A stretch of DNA of 64,000 bases from CAWCDJ01 sp963836015 (GTDB taxonomy: Bacteria > Acidobacteriota > Terriglobia > Bryobacterales > Bryobacteraceae), in contig CAWIIF010000002.1 in the NCBI GenBank assembly GCA_963836015.1, forward strand, positions 973,492 through 1,037,491. Reading direction: 5' to 3'. Below, piece after piece: positions 53,764 to 64,000 of this stretch. Position 1 is the first letter of the stretch. Each line of letters begins with the position of its first letter. The notes below the pieces were generated by a model that saw only the letters and a list, made by a program, of their open reading frames with translations, was not told where the DNA came from and made no database searches. The translations under genes were made by a program, and so were the position numbers.

Positions 53764-55014
53764 TCATCCAGCCACGGTTTTCGCAGGTTCCGGAATGGAA
53801 ATCGCCACAACCCCCGCGCCGATGGCGAGGCAAACTGCAATGGCCCATAATCCAGCCGTAAAGTGGTGGGTTGCGTCATGCAACCAGCCCATGGCGTACG
53901 GCCCGGCAAACGCCCCCACCGCGCCCCAAGAGTTCACAATGGCGATGGCGGCGCCCGCGGCCTTCCCGCTCAATCGGCCCGTAGCCACGCTCCAGAACAT
54001 TGGCAGCGACGAGAGGAGGCCCATGCATGCAAGGGAGAATCCGGCAACAGCTTCGACGACGGTGTGGCTGAGGCCGCAGACTGCAAATCCCGCTCCGGCG
54101 GCGAGAAACAGAAGCGGCAGCGGGCGCATATTGTGCTGGCGGCTGGCCCACCACAGGGCTATGCCTCCAAAGGCAAATGTCAACGTTGCCCACCAGCCAG
54201 TCGCAACCGTGGATGCGCCGTGCGTGACCAGGATCTTCGGCAGCCAGAAACTCAGTCCATAGATGCCCGTACTCCACAGAAAATACGCCACCGAATCGCC
54301 CGCAACCTTCCACCAGGCGTGGGTCGCGCTGGCTTTCTGTACGGCCTCATCGTCGGCCAGTTCGCGCTCCACCTGTTGCTTTTCCGCGGTCGTAAGCCAC
54401 CCAGCCGAGCGCGGATTATCGGCCAGCACAAACCACGTAGCCATCCCTAACAAAACCGCGGGCACCCCCTCAATGAGAAAGAGCCACTGCCAGCCGCGCA
54501 ACCCCAGCACCAGATTCATGCGCAGCAGATACGCGGAGACCGGCGACCCGACGATGTTGCACAGCGGCAGGGCAAAAAGGAACAAGGCCAGGGCTCGCGT
54601 CCGCAGCGCGCGCGGGAGCCAGAAGGTGAAGTAGAAAATCACACCGGGATAGAAGCCCGATTCTGCAACGCCGAGCAGGGCCCGCGCGCCAATGTACGCG
54701 GGAATGCTGGCCACAAATGCAGTGCCCATGGAGACAATGCCCCACACCACCATCAGCACGCCAAGCCAGCGACGCGCTCCGATCCGCGACAGCACCGAGT
54801 TGGCGGGCAATTGAAACAGGCAGTAAGGCAGGAAGAAGATGCCAGCCGCGAACCCGGACATGCGGTCGGTGATTCCAAGGTCGTGGTTCATCGTCAGCGC
54901 GGCAAATCCAACGTTGACCCGGTTGAGAAACGCAATCGTGTACAGCAGCATCAGGAACGGCACAATGCGCCGCATGATTTTTGCGTATACCGGGTTCACA
55001 GGTACGGCGCTCAT
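53764..55014 (-). CDS. MFS transporter, anion:cation symporter type
   Basis: A 416-residue, intact major-facilitator transporter with 12 predicted helices. The early motifs F-L-N-R-V-N-V-G-F-A-A-L-T-M and G-I-F-F-L-P-Y-C-L-F-Q-L-P-A-N and R-W-L-G-V-L-M-V-V-W-G are those of the ACS group (phthalate, tartrate, glucarate and nicotinate uptake). The ATG at 55014 overlaps the TGA of the M20 peptidase gene (ATGA), so the two are coupled. Import of a carboxylate or peptide-like substrate linked to the peptidase is possible. Confidence 0.88.
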   Translation of the reverse strand: MSAVPVNPVYAKIMRRIVPFLMLLYTIAFLNRVNVGFAALTMNHDLGITDRMSGFAAGIFFLPYCLFQLPANSVLSRIGARRWLGVLMVVWGIVSMGTAFVASIPAYIGARALLGVAESGFYPGVIFYFTFWLPRALRTRALALFLFALPLCNIVGSPVSAYLLRMNLVLGLRGWQWLFLIEGVPAVLLGMATWFVLADNPRSAGWLTTAEKQQVERELADDEAVQKASATHAWWKVAGDSVAYFLWSTGIYGLSFWLPKILVTHGASTVATGWWATLTFAFGGIALWWASRQHNMRPLPLLFLAAGAGFAVCGLSHTVVEAVAGFSLACMGLLSSLPMFWSVATGRLSGKAAGAAIAIVNSWGAVGAFAGPYAMGWLHDATHHFTAGLWAIAVCLAIGAGVVAISIPEPAKTVAG

Positions 55015-56464
55015 TTGTCGCCCAGAGCTTTCGCGAACGCGTAGAAGAAATCCAGCGACTTCCAATAGGAATCGATAGGCAGGCGCTCATCCTGTCCGTG
55101 AGCGCGGTCGTCGTCGCGCTCCAGGGCAATCGCGGAGAAGCCATAGGTGGGATAGCCGGCCTGTGCAAAGTAAATGGAATCGCTGGCGCCGTTCTCCATC
55201 ACCGGGGTCACGGGCACGCCGGGCCAGATGGCGTCGGTAATCTGGGTCAGCGGCTCCATCACTTCAGGAATCGGTTTTACCGGCACAATTGCCTTGCGCT
55301 CCGGGGCCGCGTCCATCACCTCGCCGTCGTCGGAAACGTACTTCACCGTCAGCTTCGGATCGTTGAAGATCTCGATGAGCTTCTGCCGAATCTCCTCTGG
55401 CGAATGGCCGGGAAAGATGCGGCAATTCACATTGGCCTTCGGCGGTCTGCGGCAACGCGTTGTTGGCATGGCCGGCGGCTAGCCGCGTGGCCACGCAGGT
55501 GGTGCGGAAGTTGGAGTTGAAGCTGGGCTCCTCCGCACTCAGTCGCGTCGCCGCGTCCATGTCCGGCGGATCGGAAAGGATGGCGCGAATGTCTGCGGCA
55601 GTCTGGCCCGTCTCCGCCTTCTCCAGGTTGCCAAAGTAGGTGCGCGTCACCTCGTTCAGCTCGAAGGGAAAGTTGTAGTGCGCCAGCTTTTCCAGCGCGT
55701 TAGTCAACTCGTAAATGGCGTTGTCCGGCCGGGGCAGGGAACTGTGCCCGCCGCGATCGGTCGCCGTCACCTGGTAATCCGCATAGACCTTCTCGGTGGC
55801 TTCCACGTCGGCAACTTCGGCGCGGCCGTGGTCGAGTTCCACGCCGCCGGAATCGGGATTGATGACATAAGCCGCATCTACCAGGTCGCGATGCTCGTTC
55901 ACCAGCCAGGAAGCGCCGTTAAACTTGCCGCCTTCCTCGTCGGCGGTCAGCGCCAGGATCAGATCGCGCTTCGGCTTGTAGCCCTCGCGATGCAGGCGCA
56001 GGAACGTGGCCACCAGCGCCGCATCGCCAGTCCTTCATATCCTGCGTGCCGCGGCCATACCAGTAGCCGTCCTTTTCGACAAACTGGAATGGATCGGTGT
56101 GCCAGTCGGACTTGAGCGCCTCCACCACGTCCATGTGGCAGAGGAACAGCACGGGCTTGTGCATCCGGCGTACCAGCTGCGCGATACCGCACCACCAGGT
56201 TCATCTTTTTGCGGGTTCGGGCCCCAGCAGGTGCACGTCTTCGCGCGGAAAGCCGGCGTCCAGGAAGCGCTTCTCCATCGCCTGCGTGGCCGCGGTTACG
56301 CTGCCGCGCGGCGTATCCGTGGTGTTGATTTCGATGAGCTGCTTGAAGATGGCTTTGGCTTCGGCGCGGTCGGAATCCGTGGCCGGCGTGAGGACGCTCT
56401 GGGCGGCGGCCAGTGGAAGCGAAAAGGCAAGCAGAGCAGCGGGGAAACAGGCTTTCGGATGCAT
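55011..56464 (-). CDS. Secreted M20 family metallopeptidase (frameshifted)
   Basis: A dizinc carboxypeptidase/deacylase of family M20 with a signal peptide (M-H-P-K-A-C-F-P, hydrophobic to residue ~22). Zinc motifs are found in different frames: L-F-L-C-H-M-D-V-V with the first His and Asp, Y-G-R-G-T-Q-D-M-K-D with the bridging Asp, A-D-E-E-G-G-K with the catalytic Glu pair, and N-P-D-S-G-G. The path requires shifts near 56,200, 56,025 and 55,470. The overall size (~480 residues) is normal. It is the first gene of a two-gene operon with the MFS transporter. Confidence 0.87.
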
Positions 56465-56569
56465 GGACGCATTGTACCGGTCCGGCGCAAGGCTGTTGGA
56501 GCGTGCTTCGACGTTGCATGGCTCGCCAAACCGATTTATTGTTGTGCGGTCCCGAATTTGAGGTGCACC

Positions 56570-57503
56570 ATGCGCGCTTGCTTTACCGTGTCCGCTTTTG
56601 TGGCGGCCTTTGCCGTCTGCCTCCTTTGCCCAGTCCGCGCCTCCGAGGCCGCGGATCACCGGCGTCTCGCACCTGGCCGTCTACACATCGGATCCTGCCG
56701 CCACCGATCACTTCTTCAAGGTGACAATAGGCGCGGTGAAGATGCCCGATCCGGAGAGCCCGGAAGGCGTCCGCTACGCCGTCAACGGAACCCAGTTTGT
56801 TGAGGTGCTGCCGCTGCCGGCCGACGCCGGCAAGAACCGTATGGATCATGCGGCCTTTAACACGGTAAGCGCCGAGGGCATGCGCAAATACCTGGCCGCC
56901 AAGGGCTGGACGGTGCCGGACAAGGTGACCCGAGGTTCCGACGGCAGCCGATGGTTCTTCGTCGACGACCCCGAAGGCAACAGGATCCAATTCGTGCAGC
57001 CGCCGGCCAACGCGCACGTGGACGCGCCCAACGCCATCGGCCACCACATCATTCATGTCGGGTTCATCATTCATAACCGCGACAAGGAAGACACGTTTTA
57101 CCGCGGCCTGCTCGGCTTCCGGCCATACTGGTACGGCGGCATGCAGGACACCAAGGTGGACTGGATAAGCCAGCAAGTGCCAGACGGTCACGACTGGCTG
57201 GAGTACATGGTGGCGGGCGACCCCACCGGTACGGGCATCCCCGCCGACATGTCGCAGCGCACGGCCGGCGTGCTCGACCATATCTCGATCGGCGAGAAGT
57301 CGGTGGACGATGCCTTCAAGACGCTCAAGGACAGCGGCCGCCTCGTCGGCGCCCGTGCGGACAATGCTCCCAAGATTGGCCGCGACGGCAAGGGCCAGTT
57401 AAATCTGTACGCTCCCGACGGCACCCGCGTGGAGATCATGAACTTCCACGCGACCGAGAAGCCATGCTGTTCGCCATTCACGGCGACTGACCCGGCGGAC
57501 TAA
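56570..57503 (+). CDS. Secreted VOC/glyoxalase-like protein (one frameshift in the signal peptide)
   Basis: A protein of about 310 residues with two vicinal-oxygen-chelate modules (about 30-160 and 165-300). Each starts with a G-V-S-H-L-A-V / H-H-I-I-H-V-G-F type strand carrying a histidine metal ligand and ends with E-type ligands (N-R-I-Q-F-V and R-V-E-I-M-N). The ATG at 56570 starts a signal peptide (M-R-A-C-F-T-V-S-A-F), but the mature frame differs by one base, so one indel lies between about 56,590 and 56,640. The substrate is unknown; family members include dioxygenases and isomerases. Confidence 0.8.
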
Positions 57504-57526
57504 TCCGGTCCGCGCGGAGGGACCCT

Positions 57527-58408
57527 ATGATCAAGCATTCCGTAATTCCATTGCTGTTATTTGCGCTGGCAGCCTTCCCGGCAGCGCAGTCGCAGCAGCT
57601 CTCTCCCAAATGGGAGGAGCTCACCGGTCCTGACTTCATCCAGGCCATTCACCAGGCGCAGGGCGTGTGCGTGCTTCCCTTCGGCATCCTGGAAAAGCAC
57701 GGGCCGCACCTGCCCATCGGCACCGATCTGCTCGACGTCCGCTATGCCGTGTTCAACGCGGTCAGGCAGGAGTACGCCGTCGTCTTTCCCCAGTACTACT
57801 TCGGCCAGATCTTCGAGGCACGGCACCAGCCTGGCACCGTGGCCTACAGCCTCAGCACGCAGCTCACACTGCTCCAGGAGACAGTAAGCGAGATGGCTCG
57901 CAACGGCTGCAAGAAGGTGGTCATCGTCAACGGCCACGGCGGCAACGAGTCCCTGCTGCCGCTGTTTGCGCAGTCGCAGCTGGCCAGCCCGCGCGATTAC
58001 GTGGTCTACGTTTTCGGCTTGCCCAATACTCACGTGCCCGGCCGGCCGGCGATGAAGTCCGACCCGAATAACGACATGCACGCCGGCGAAACCGAGACCG
58101 CCAATATGCTCATTGCGCGGCCCGACCTGGTTCACCAGGACCGCGCCAACCAACAGTCCGGCGCCGACCAGCACCGCCTCGACCTGCCCGACAATGTGTA
58201 CACGGGCATCTGGTGGTACGCGCGTTTCCCCAATCATTATTCGGGCGACGGCGCAGCGGCGACGAAGGAACTGGGTGAGTTCGACCAGAAGGAGTGGTCG
58301 AAGCAGATTGCCGAGGCGATCAAAGCTATCAAGGCCGACGATGAGAGCCTGAAACTGCAGAATGAATTCTATGAGAAGTCGCAGCATCCGCTGGATACGA
58401 AGCAGTAG
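57527..58408 (+). CDS. Secreted creatininase-family amidohydrolase
   Basis: A 293-residue protein of the creatininase/MftE family with a signal peptide (1-22). The metal site is evident: E-K-H-G-P-H-L-P-I-G-T-D (Glu, His and Asp ligands), V-N-G-H-G-G-N-E-S (His) and H-A-G-E-T-E-T (Glu). Family members cleave cyclic amides or act in peptide-cofactor maturation. The gene is 23 bases downstream of the VOC gene and probably co-transcribed. The frame is intact. Confidence 0.9.
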   Translation: MIKHSVIPLLLFALAAFPAAQSQQLSPKWEELTGPDFIQAIHQAQGVCVLPFGILEKHGPHLPIGTDLLDVRYAVFNAVRQEYAVVFPQYYFGQIFEARHQPGTVAYSLSTQLTLLQETVSEMARNGCKKVVIVNGHGGNESLLPLFAQSQLASPRDYVVYVFGLPNTHVPGRPAMKSDPNNDMHAGETETANMLIARPDLVHQDRANQQSGADQHRLDLPDNVYTGIWWYARFPNHYSGDGAAATKELGEFDQKEWSKQIAEAIKAIKADDESLKLQNEFYEKSQHPLDTKQ

Positions 58409-58666
58409 GGCGTGCGCCGCTGGATAAATGCCACGTACCACATGACCGCGCCTGAACCCATATCGCACATTTGTTCACCAGAGCCTTCGGGTTTCCCGGG
58501 GCTGGATTCTGCGACAAACGTTGCCGGCGTAAGTTGAACGAAACAGGAGCCGAGCGCGTCCATCCTTCAGAGAACAAGCGGCAGCGGTGCGCGCCCTGGA
58601 CGCGACAACCGTGGATGGATGGCGGTAGGCTTAGTGCCAGGCGGGGCCCGAACGAAGGAGCTTTGA

Positions 58667-59833
58667 ATGAACGGCTTGAAGTGTGCGCTGGCTGGACTGT
58701 GTGTGGCGGCGCTGCTGGCGGGATGCAAAGGGTTTTGGCAACAGCTGTCAACGACAGGGACTGGGACGGGAACGGGTACCGCCAGCGGGGTTTTCTACGT
58801 GCTGAACCAGACCACGGCGCAGGTCGTGGGATTCTCGTTTCCATCCGGATCTACAGCGCCTACCGCCATCAGCGGGGCTTCCGCGGACTTGGGCGCAGCG
58901 CCGCTGGCCATGACGATCTCGCCGAACGGAAGCTTTCTTTACGTGAGCACGTCGGCAGGAATCTACATGTACACCATCGGGTCCGGTGGCGGACTGACAC
59001 TGGGCAATAGCGGACAGGTAATCTCAGCCGACCCGGCATTCGCAATGGTGGTGGATCCCACCAACGAGTGGTTGGTGGAGGCGGTATCCGGCACCGGAAA
59101 ACTGAATGCCATCCCGATCGTCTCCACAACCGGACTTTTTAACAGCAGCCTCCAGGAAGAGATCGCGGCGCTGCCGAATACGAACGTGCAGCAGGTGGCG
59201 ATTTCGCCGGCCAGCTCGGCGGATCCTTACGTGTTTGTGGCCATGGGCGCGGGGGGCACGGCGGTAATCCCATTCACCGCCGCTAACACGGACCCTTTTG
59301 GGAACGAGGCCACAATCAACGTCGAAAACAATGGTGGATCGGCGAACACCGTGGCCGTGGATACCTCGAACCGCCTCCTGTATGTGGGTGAGACGGTCGC
59401 GGTCAGCGGGACCCAGACGGGCGGGTTGCGGGCTTTCACAATTGGTGCCACAAGTTTGACGGAGGTTTCCAAGACACCCTATGCCACGGCGGGCACGGGG
59501 CCCTCCGCGATTCTTCCCACGACAAATTACGTATTCGTAGCCAACAAAGCCGTCAGCGGCAGCACCACAGGCAACATCACCGGATTCACCATCAACTCGA
59601 CCGCCGGCGTGTATTCGCTGAGCAGCGTGAGCTCGGTGGCCGCAGGAGTGAGCACATTGGGCCTCGCAGAGGACAGCACCGGCACCTATGTGCTCGCGAT
59701 AAACGCCGGCGGAGGGCCGGACCTGGACACGTACACCTTCGACACCACCACGCTGGGCAAGCTGGACGCGGGAAAAACGATAGCGACGGGGACAGATCCA
59801 GTGCAGGCAGTCGCGGTTGTGGCGGTGCCGTAA
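58667..59833 (+). CDS. Beta-propeller lipoprotein (lactonase-like repeats)
   Basis: A 388-residue lipoprotein. The lipobox L-L-A-G-C places the lipidated cysteine at residue 20; a Thr/Gly-rich linker follows, then repeated blades of about 45 residues with motifs such as P-L-A-M-T-I-S-P-N-G-S-F-L-Y-V, V-A-V-D-T-S-N-R-L-L-Y-V and T-L-G-L-A-E-D-S-T-G-T-Y-V-L, the pattern of YVTN/lactonase-type propellers. A GGAG box precedes the start. The protein is probably outer-membrane anchored and involved in binding rather than catalysis. Confidence 0.82.
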   Translation: MNGLKCALAGLCVAALLAGCKGFWQQLSTTGTGTGTGTASGVFYVLNQTTAQVVGFSFPSGSTAPTAISGASADLGAAPLAMTISPNGSFLYVSTSAGIYMYTIGSGGGLTLGNSGQVISADPAFAMVVDPTNEWLVEAVSGTGKLNAIPIVSTTGLFNSSLQEEIAALPNTNVQQVAISPASSADPYVFVAMGAGGTAVIPFTAANTDPFGNEATINVENNGGSANTVAVDTSNRLLYVGETVAVSGTQTGGLRAFTIGATSLTEVSKTPYATAGTGPSAILPTTNYVFVANKAVSGSTTGNITGFTINSTAGVYSLSSVSSVAAGVSTLGLAEDSTGTYVLAINAGGGPDLDTYTFDTTTLGKLDAGKTIATGTDPVQAVAVVAVP

Positions 59834-59860
59834 AGGCGGTACAACGGGACAGTCGCTCTT

Positions 59861-61461
59861 TCACCATGCCTCGAACGAGGCACCGTTCTCGCTTGTGAAA
59901 ATAGAGTGCTGCTTGAAGTTCGCGTCGTCGCGGCGGGGATAGTCGGTGCGGAAGTGGGCGCCGCGGCTTTCCGTTCGTGCAAGGGCTGAGCGCAGAATTG
60001 CACCGGCCACGCAAGCCAGCGATCGTGCCTCGTTCACTCTCCGGCCGTGCCTGCCGCTCCTGAGGCATCGAGCAACGCCCAACTCGCACTCAGTCTGCGC
60101 GGCAAAGCCAACATTCAGGCTGTGTTCGTCGCGCAGCAATCCAGCATGCACCCACATGCTCTTCTGCAATTGGTGAATGTATACGTTCACTTGTTCCTCC
60201 TCGCTCCGGCTGAAGCCTTCGAGGCTTGGAGAAGGTGTCTCCACGGTGGACTGCGGCAGCGCGTCATCCAGCATGGCATTGCGCGGCGCGGGCCCCGAAG
60301 ACGAGCCCCTCAAGCAGCGAGTTGGAGGCGAGCCGGTTGGCTCCGTGCACGCCGGTGCAGGCGGCTTCCCCGGCGGCGTAAAGGCCTGCGTAGCGTGGTG
60401 CGCCCGTCCAGATCGGTGCGGATGCCTCCCATGAGGTAATGCGCGGCAGGCCGAATGGGGATGAGATCGTGGGCAAGATCGAGGCCGTGCTGCGAAAGAA
60501 ACGCGCTGATGCCGGGAAAGCGCCGATGCAGGTCCATGCCGCGGACGTGGCGCATGTCGAGGTAGACAGGGCACGGCTTGTCCGCCTGCTCGCCCATGCC
60601 TTCGCGGGCCACAGCGCGGGCCACAACGTCGCGAGGTGCGAGTTCGAGCTTTGCGTGATAGCGCTCCATGAAGCGCTCGCCGCCGTGGTTGCGCAGGTAC
60701 GCGCCTTCGCCGCGCAGAGCCTCTGAGAGCAGAAAGCGCGGCGCCCCGGGCAGCGACAGCGCCGTGGGATGGAATTGGTAGAACTCCATGTCGGCGAGTT
60801 CGGCGCCGGCAAGCGCGGCCAGAGCAATGCCGTCGCCGGTGGCCACCGCAGGATTAGTGGTATCGGAGTAGACCTGGCCGGCTCCGCCCGCAGCGATAAG
60901 CACAGCGCGGGCGCAGAGCACGCGCGTAGAGCTGTTGCTGCTGTCCAGCAGGTCAGCGCCGATAACGCGGCCGTCATCGACAAGGAGTCCGGTGACGGTG
61001 GTCCACTCGGCAAATTGGATCGCGCCTGTGGCTCGGGCCATCGCGACAAGTGAACGGCTGATCTCCGCGCCGGTCGCGTCGCCATTGGCGTGCAGGATGC
61101 GCGGGCGCGAGTGCGCGCCTTCGCGAGTGCGCAGCAGACGCCCGTTCTCCGCGTCGAAGCGCGCGCCCCACTCGATCAGCTCGGCGACGCGCTCCGGTCC
61201 CTCGCGAACCAGCGCCTCGGCGGCGGGACGATAGACCAGGCCGTCGCCGGCGTTGACGGTGTCGTCCAGGTGCAGCGCGATGTTTTCGTCATCGGGCTCG
61301 GCGACGGCGATGCCGCCCTGCGCATAGTGGGTGTTTGACTCGCCGAGCGACTCCTTGGTGACCACGAGAACGGAGCCGTGAGCAGCCAGCGAGAGCGCGG
61401 CGCGAAGGCCGGCGACGCCCGCGCCCATAACAAGGAAATCGTAATTCGGGGACAAGGGCAT
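59861..61461 (-). CDS. nadB: L-aspartate oxidase (frameshifted)
   Basis: FAD-dependent oxidation of aspartate to iminoaspartate, the first step of NAD synthesis. The FAD loop G-A-G-V-A-G-L-R-A-A-L, S-N-T-H-Y-A-Q-G-G-I-A, F-H-P-T-A-L and R-G-E-G-A-Y-L-R-N are visible in the first 400 residues. After a shift near 60,410 the A-C-T-G-V-H-G-A-N-R-L-A-S-N-S-L-L-E-G motif follows, and a second shift near 60,300 leads to the C-terminal helical domain ending at 59861. The total of ~530 residues is typical. nadA and nadC are not in the window. Confidence 0.92.
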
Positions 61462-61953
61462 CGTTTTCAGGCTATCAAAGGCAAGGAGCAATTGCGGTGA
61501 CGTCAGCGATGCAGGCAGCAGGAATTGCGTTGCGGCGTCAAAAGCAAAAAAAGCTGCGATGAAGTCAGCGAGTTGATGCGGCGGCTCAAGATTCATAAGA
61601 AAGTCCGGCGCGCGCCTGTTGCGGGGGAAAACCCGGCGCCTTATTTGGCGTCAAACTTAAAGTAGCTTCGGCGCGGAGCGCGCTTTGAGCGTGCCTTCTA
61701 TTTAACTCCTCGCTACTTATACAGCTCGCGCCGAATCAGCCCACTGAATCGAGGAAACGGGCTGCGAAGGTCGTCTACAGCACATTCACCCACTCATCTC
61801 CAAACTCGAAGGAGAAATCGCAGGAGTTATGTCTACTAGCGGACATAATTCTTTGATTATGAATGGAATAATCGCATTTCATAGAACATCAATCTGATTT
61901 CCTTGTGCGCGAGGAATGCATCGAAAGCAGAGTGGTATCAGAGGCTCTCGCAC
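61462..61953. other. Intergenic region between nadB and the Crp/Fnr gene
   Basis: About 490 bases with no supported gene. The AT-rich part (61,830-61,900) probably holds the promoter of the regulator gene. No clear repeat or RNA structure was seen. Confidence 0.4.
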
Positions 61954-62722
61954 ATGATGAACTGGACAAAACTTTCAATGGTAGGGCAACCTTCTAACCT
62001 GTTGTTGGCAGCATTGAATCCGAGTTACCGCGCCGCTTTACTGGCGCGCATGCGGACAGTAACTCTGGCGCCTCGGGAGATTCTTTACGAGGCGGACGAA
62101 CCTCCAAAGTACGCGCATTTTCTCACCTCCGGCGTAGCCTCCATCCTGGTATCAATGGCCAACGGCGCCAGCACCGAGGTGGGAATCTGGGGCCGCGAAG
62201 GCCTGGTGGAGAGCTTCCACCTGCTCGGCGGGGCCAGAATACCCAATCGCTGCATCGTCCACATGGAGAGCACAGCGCTGCGGATGCCATTCAAGGAATT
62301 GCACAAGGAGTTCCAGGAAAACACAGGAGCTGCGCGACTGCGTGCTGCAGGGCGTGCAGAGCCAATGCGCAATTCTGGGTCAACTGGCGGCTTGCAACCG
62401 GCTGCACGAGGCCGAGGCACGGCTGGCGCGCTGGTTGCTGATGGTGCGCGACCGAATGGAGAACAACACCTTCCTCCTGACCCAGGAATTTCTTGCCGTC
62501 ATGTTGGGAGCGCGCCGTACAACGGTCACGGCGGCGGCAGGCGAGTTGCAGAAAAAGGGGCTGATCCAGTACAGCCGCGGACGCATTCAACTAAAGGATC
62601 CAGCGGCGCTGGAGAACGTGGCCTGCGAGTGCTATGCCACAATTCGCGGTCTCTACGCGAGCTTTTATTGTGGCGCGCCTGAATTGGAAGGAAAGCCGCT
62701 GGCGCGATCGACATTCGCGTAG
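61954..62722 (+). CDS. Crp/Fnr-family transcriptional regulator (one frameshift)
   Basis: A regulator of about 255 residues. The cyclic-nucleotide-binding-like domain includes L-A-P-R-E-I-L-Y-E-A-D-E-P and E-V-G-I-W-G-R-E-G-L-V-E, without the usual cAMP-contacting R-S pair. After one extra base near 62,325 the helix-turn-helix follows (L-T-Q-E-F-L-A-V-M-L-G-A-R-R-T-T-V-T). Acidobacteria carry many such cNMP-domain proteins of unknown ligand. No FNR-type cysteine cluster is visible at the N-terminus. The start is the ATG at 61954 or the adjacent one. Confidence 0.85.
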
Positions 62723-62811
62723 GTTGCGTAAACGGCGGCCCGCGACTGCGTAAATGGCAGATCTGTCGAGATCCCGCTGATAGCCGATGCCCCGCATGTA
62801 CGTCCGCACGC

Positions 62812-63935
62812 GTGCTTTACGATAAAAGCAGCGTGCAAACCATTCGAGTCGAAACACCTTCAGCCCGATATGACGTGGTGGTCGGCAGCCAACTGCTGGC
62901 CACGCTGTCGCCGCGCATAGAGCGCGTGGCAGGCCGTCTGCCGCGGCGCATATTCGTCGTTACCTCGCCGGAAATATGGGCGCTATGGGGCGAGTTGCTG
63001 TGCGCTTCGTTTGCCGAGCCGCCGGTAGTGCTGTTCCTGGCTCCGGGTGAGAAACACAAAACGCTGGCCAGCGCGGAGAAACTGCTGCGCCAGATGGTGG
63101 CAGCGGGCGGCGATCGCAGTTCGCTGGTCATTGCGTTCGGCGGCGGCATTGTGGGCGACGTGGGCGGCTTCATTGCCGCCGTCTTCATGCGCGGAGTGCG
63201 TTACGTGCAGGTTCCAACAACATTCCTTGCGCAGGTGGATTCGTCGATCGGCGGCAAGACCGGCGTGAATCTGCCTGAGGGCAAGAACCTGGTGGGTAGC
63301 TTTCATCATCCCCTGGCGGTGTTTGCGGATATTGGCGTGCTGGGCACGCTGCCGGAGCGCGAATTGCGCGCTGGGCTGATGGAGAGCATCAAAGCCGGAA
63401 TCATTCGCGACCGCACGCTGGTGCGCTTCATGGAAGAACATGCGGAGCGATGTGCTGGCGCGCGACCCGCGCGCGCTGGAGAAGGTGATTGCGGCCAGCG
63501 TGCGCATGAAGGCGGATGTGGTGAATCGCGACGAGCGCGAAGGCGGCCTGCGCATGATTCTGAACTTCGGCCACACGCTGGGTCACGCCATCGAGCAGGT
63601 AACGCGATACAAGGCGCTGCTGCACGGCGAGGCAGTGGGATGGGGCATGGTGGCGGCGCTTGACCTGGCGCGGCAACGCGGGACCATCACCAGCCGGCAG
63701 GCGGAGCGGCTGGAGAACCTGATTCACCTTTACGGACCGCTGCCGCCGCTGAAGCTGCGCGCGGCCAAGCTGGCTGGCGGCCACCAGCGCGGATAAGAAA
63801 AACGTCGGCGGTGTGCGGCGGTTTGTCTTGCCGGTGGGCATTGGCGACGCGGGCGTGGTGGAGGACGTGACCGCGGCGGAGTTGGAAGCGGCGGCTGCGT
63901 ACATGCTGGATCAGGCGCGGGAGCGGCACGGGTGA
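62812..63935 (+). CDS. aroB: 3-dehydroquinate synthase (two frameshifts)
   Basis: The shikimate-pathway enzyme that cyclises DAHP to dehydroquinate using NAD and a metal. Typical motifs: F-G-G-G-I-V-G-D-V-G-G-F, P-T-T-F-L-A-Q-V-D-S-S-I-G-G-K-T-G-V-N, and after a shift near 63,450 L-N-F-G-H-T-L-G-H-A-I-E with metal-binding histidines. A second shift near 63,775 leads to S-A-D-K-K-N-V-G-G and the end at 63935. The size of ~370 residues is normal. The TGA overlaps the GTG of the next gene. Confidence 0.93.
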
Positions 63936-64000
63936 GCGCTCCAGGCGCCAAACCGGCCGGAACCCAGGACGAGAGCAGCGCGGCCCAGGCCGTGCAGCAG
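63932..64000 (+). CDS. Start of a following gene (3' truncated), possibly ubiE/menG
   Basis: A GTG overlapping the aroB stop opens a frame of 23 codons to the end of the window (S-A-P-G-A-K-P-A then A-A-Q-A-V-Q-Q). The last residues resemble the N-terminal segment that precedes M-F-D-x-I-A-P-R-Y in UbiE/MenG methyltransferases of Acidobacteria, but the diagnostic part lies outside. Confidence 0.4.
   Translation, partial: MSAPGAKPAGTQDESSAAQAVQQ

Noticed and set aside
57527..58408. Mycofactocin-system MftE
   Set aside because: The creatininase fold fits, but the protein has a signal peptide and no mycofactocin genes are nearby.

Overview
The window reads as acidobacterial DNA. It is GC-rich and densely coded on both strands, and it carries several families typical of that phylum: a VWFA-related protein of the TIGR03436 type, a TIGR03118 PEP-CTERM protein, DUF4159 proteins, a Tat-exported Gfo/Idh/MocA oxidoreductase, an Oar-like carboxypeptidase-regulatory/TonB-dependent receptor and a DUF5715-like protein. 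No rRNA, tRNA, CRISPR array, prophage or insertion sequence was recognised.

Positions 1-31,000 hold only intact genes and resemble Bryobacter/Solibacter-type genomes (inference). They include a 5'-truncated class V aminotransferase; an ECF sigma factor with a small membrane partner; phenylalanine hydroxylase; a pseudokinase-SPOR protein divergent from a bactofilin; an EAL-HDOD protein; an autoregulated arsR-arsM arsenic methylation operon; two DUF4159 paralogues; an M28 peptidase, an isoprenylcysteine-methyltransferase-like protein, an acetamidase and purB; an MBL hydrolase; a TPR-POTRA protein; a KimA-like permease; an ECF42-type sigma factor with its DGPF/YCII partner and a lactonase; a PIN toxin with an unusual upstream partner; and a three-subunit molybdenum hydroxylase operon with a small Cys-rich fourth gene.

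At 30,750-31,260 there is a scar made of the start of an Lhr-type helicase abutting an internal piece of an NRAMP transporter. It is followed by a GH3 glycosidase and a large TonB-dependent/Oar-like receptor with two compensating frameshifts (31,390-38,017), and then two small secreted proteins. A repeat-rich, gene-poor stretch with a poly-C run (39,314-40,146) separates this from the right third.

Positions 40,147-64,000 hold housekeeping genes of a Terriglobia/Acidobacteriaceae flavour: gyrA, a GT39-like membrane glycosyltransferase, two DUF488 genes plus a third linked gene, ruvB, a thioredoxin-fold protein, galU, mfd, an MFS transporter with an M20 peptidase, a VOC protein, creatininase, a beta-propeller lipoprotein, nadB, a Crp/Fnr regulator, aroB and the first codons of a following gene. 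Many of these are broken by single-base indels, including the essential gyrA. The breaks therefore most likely reflect uncorrected sequence errors, and the sharp change in quality together with the poly-C run raises the possibility that two sources were joined near 39.9 kb.
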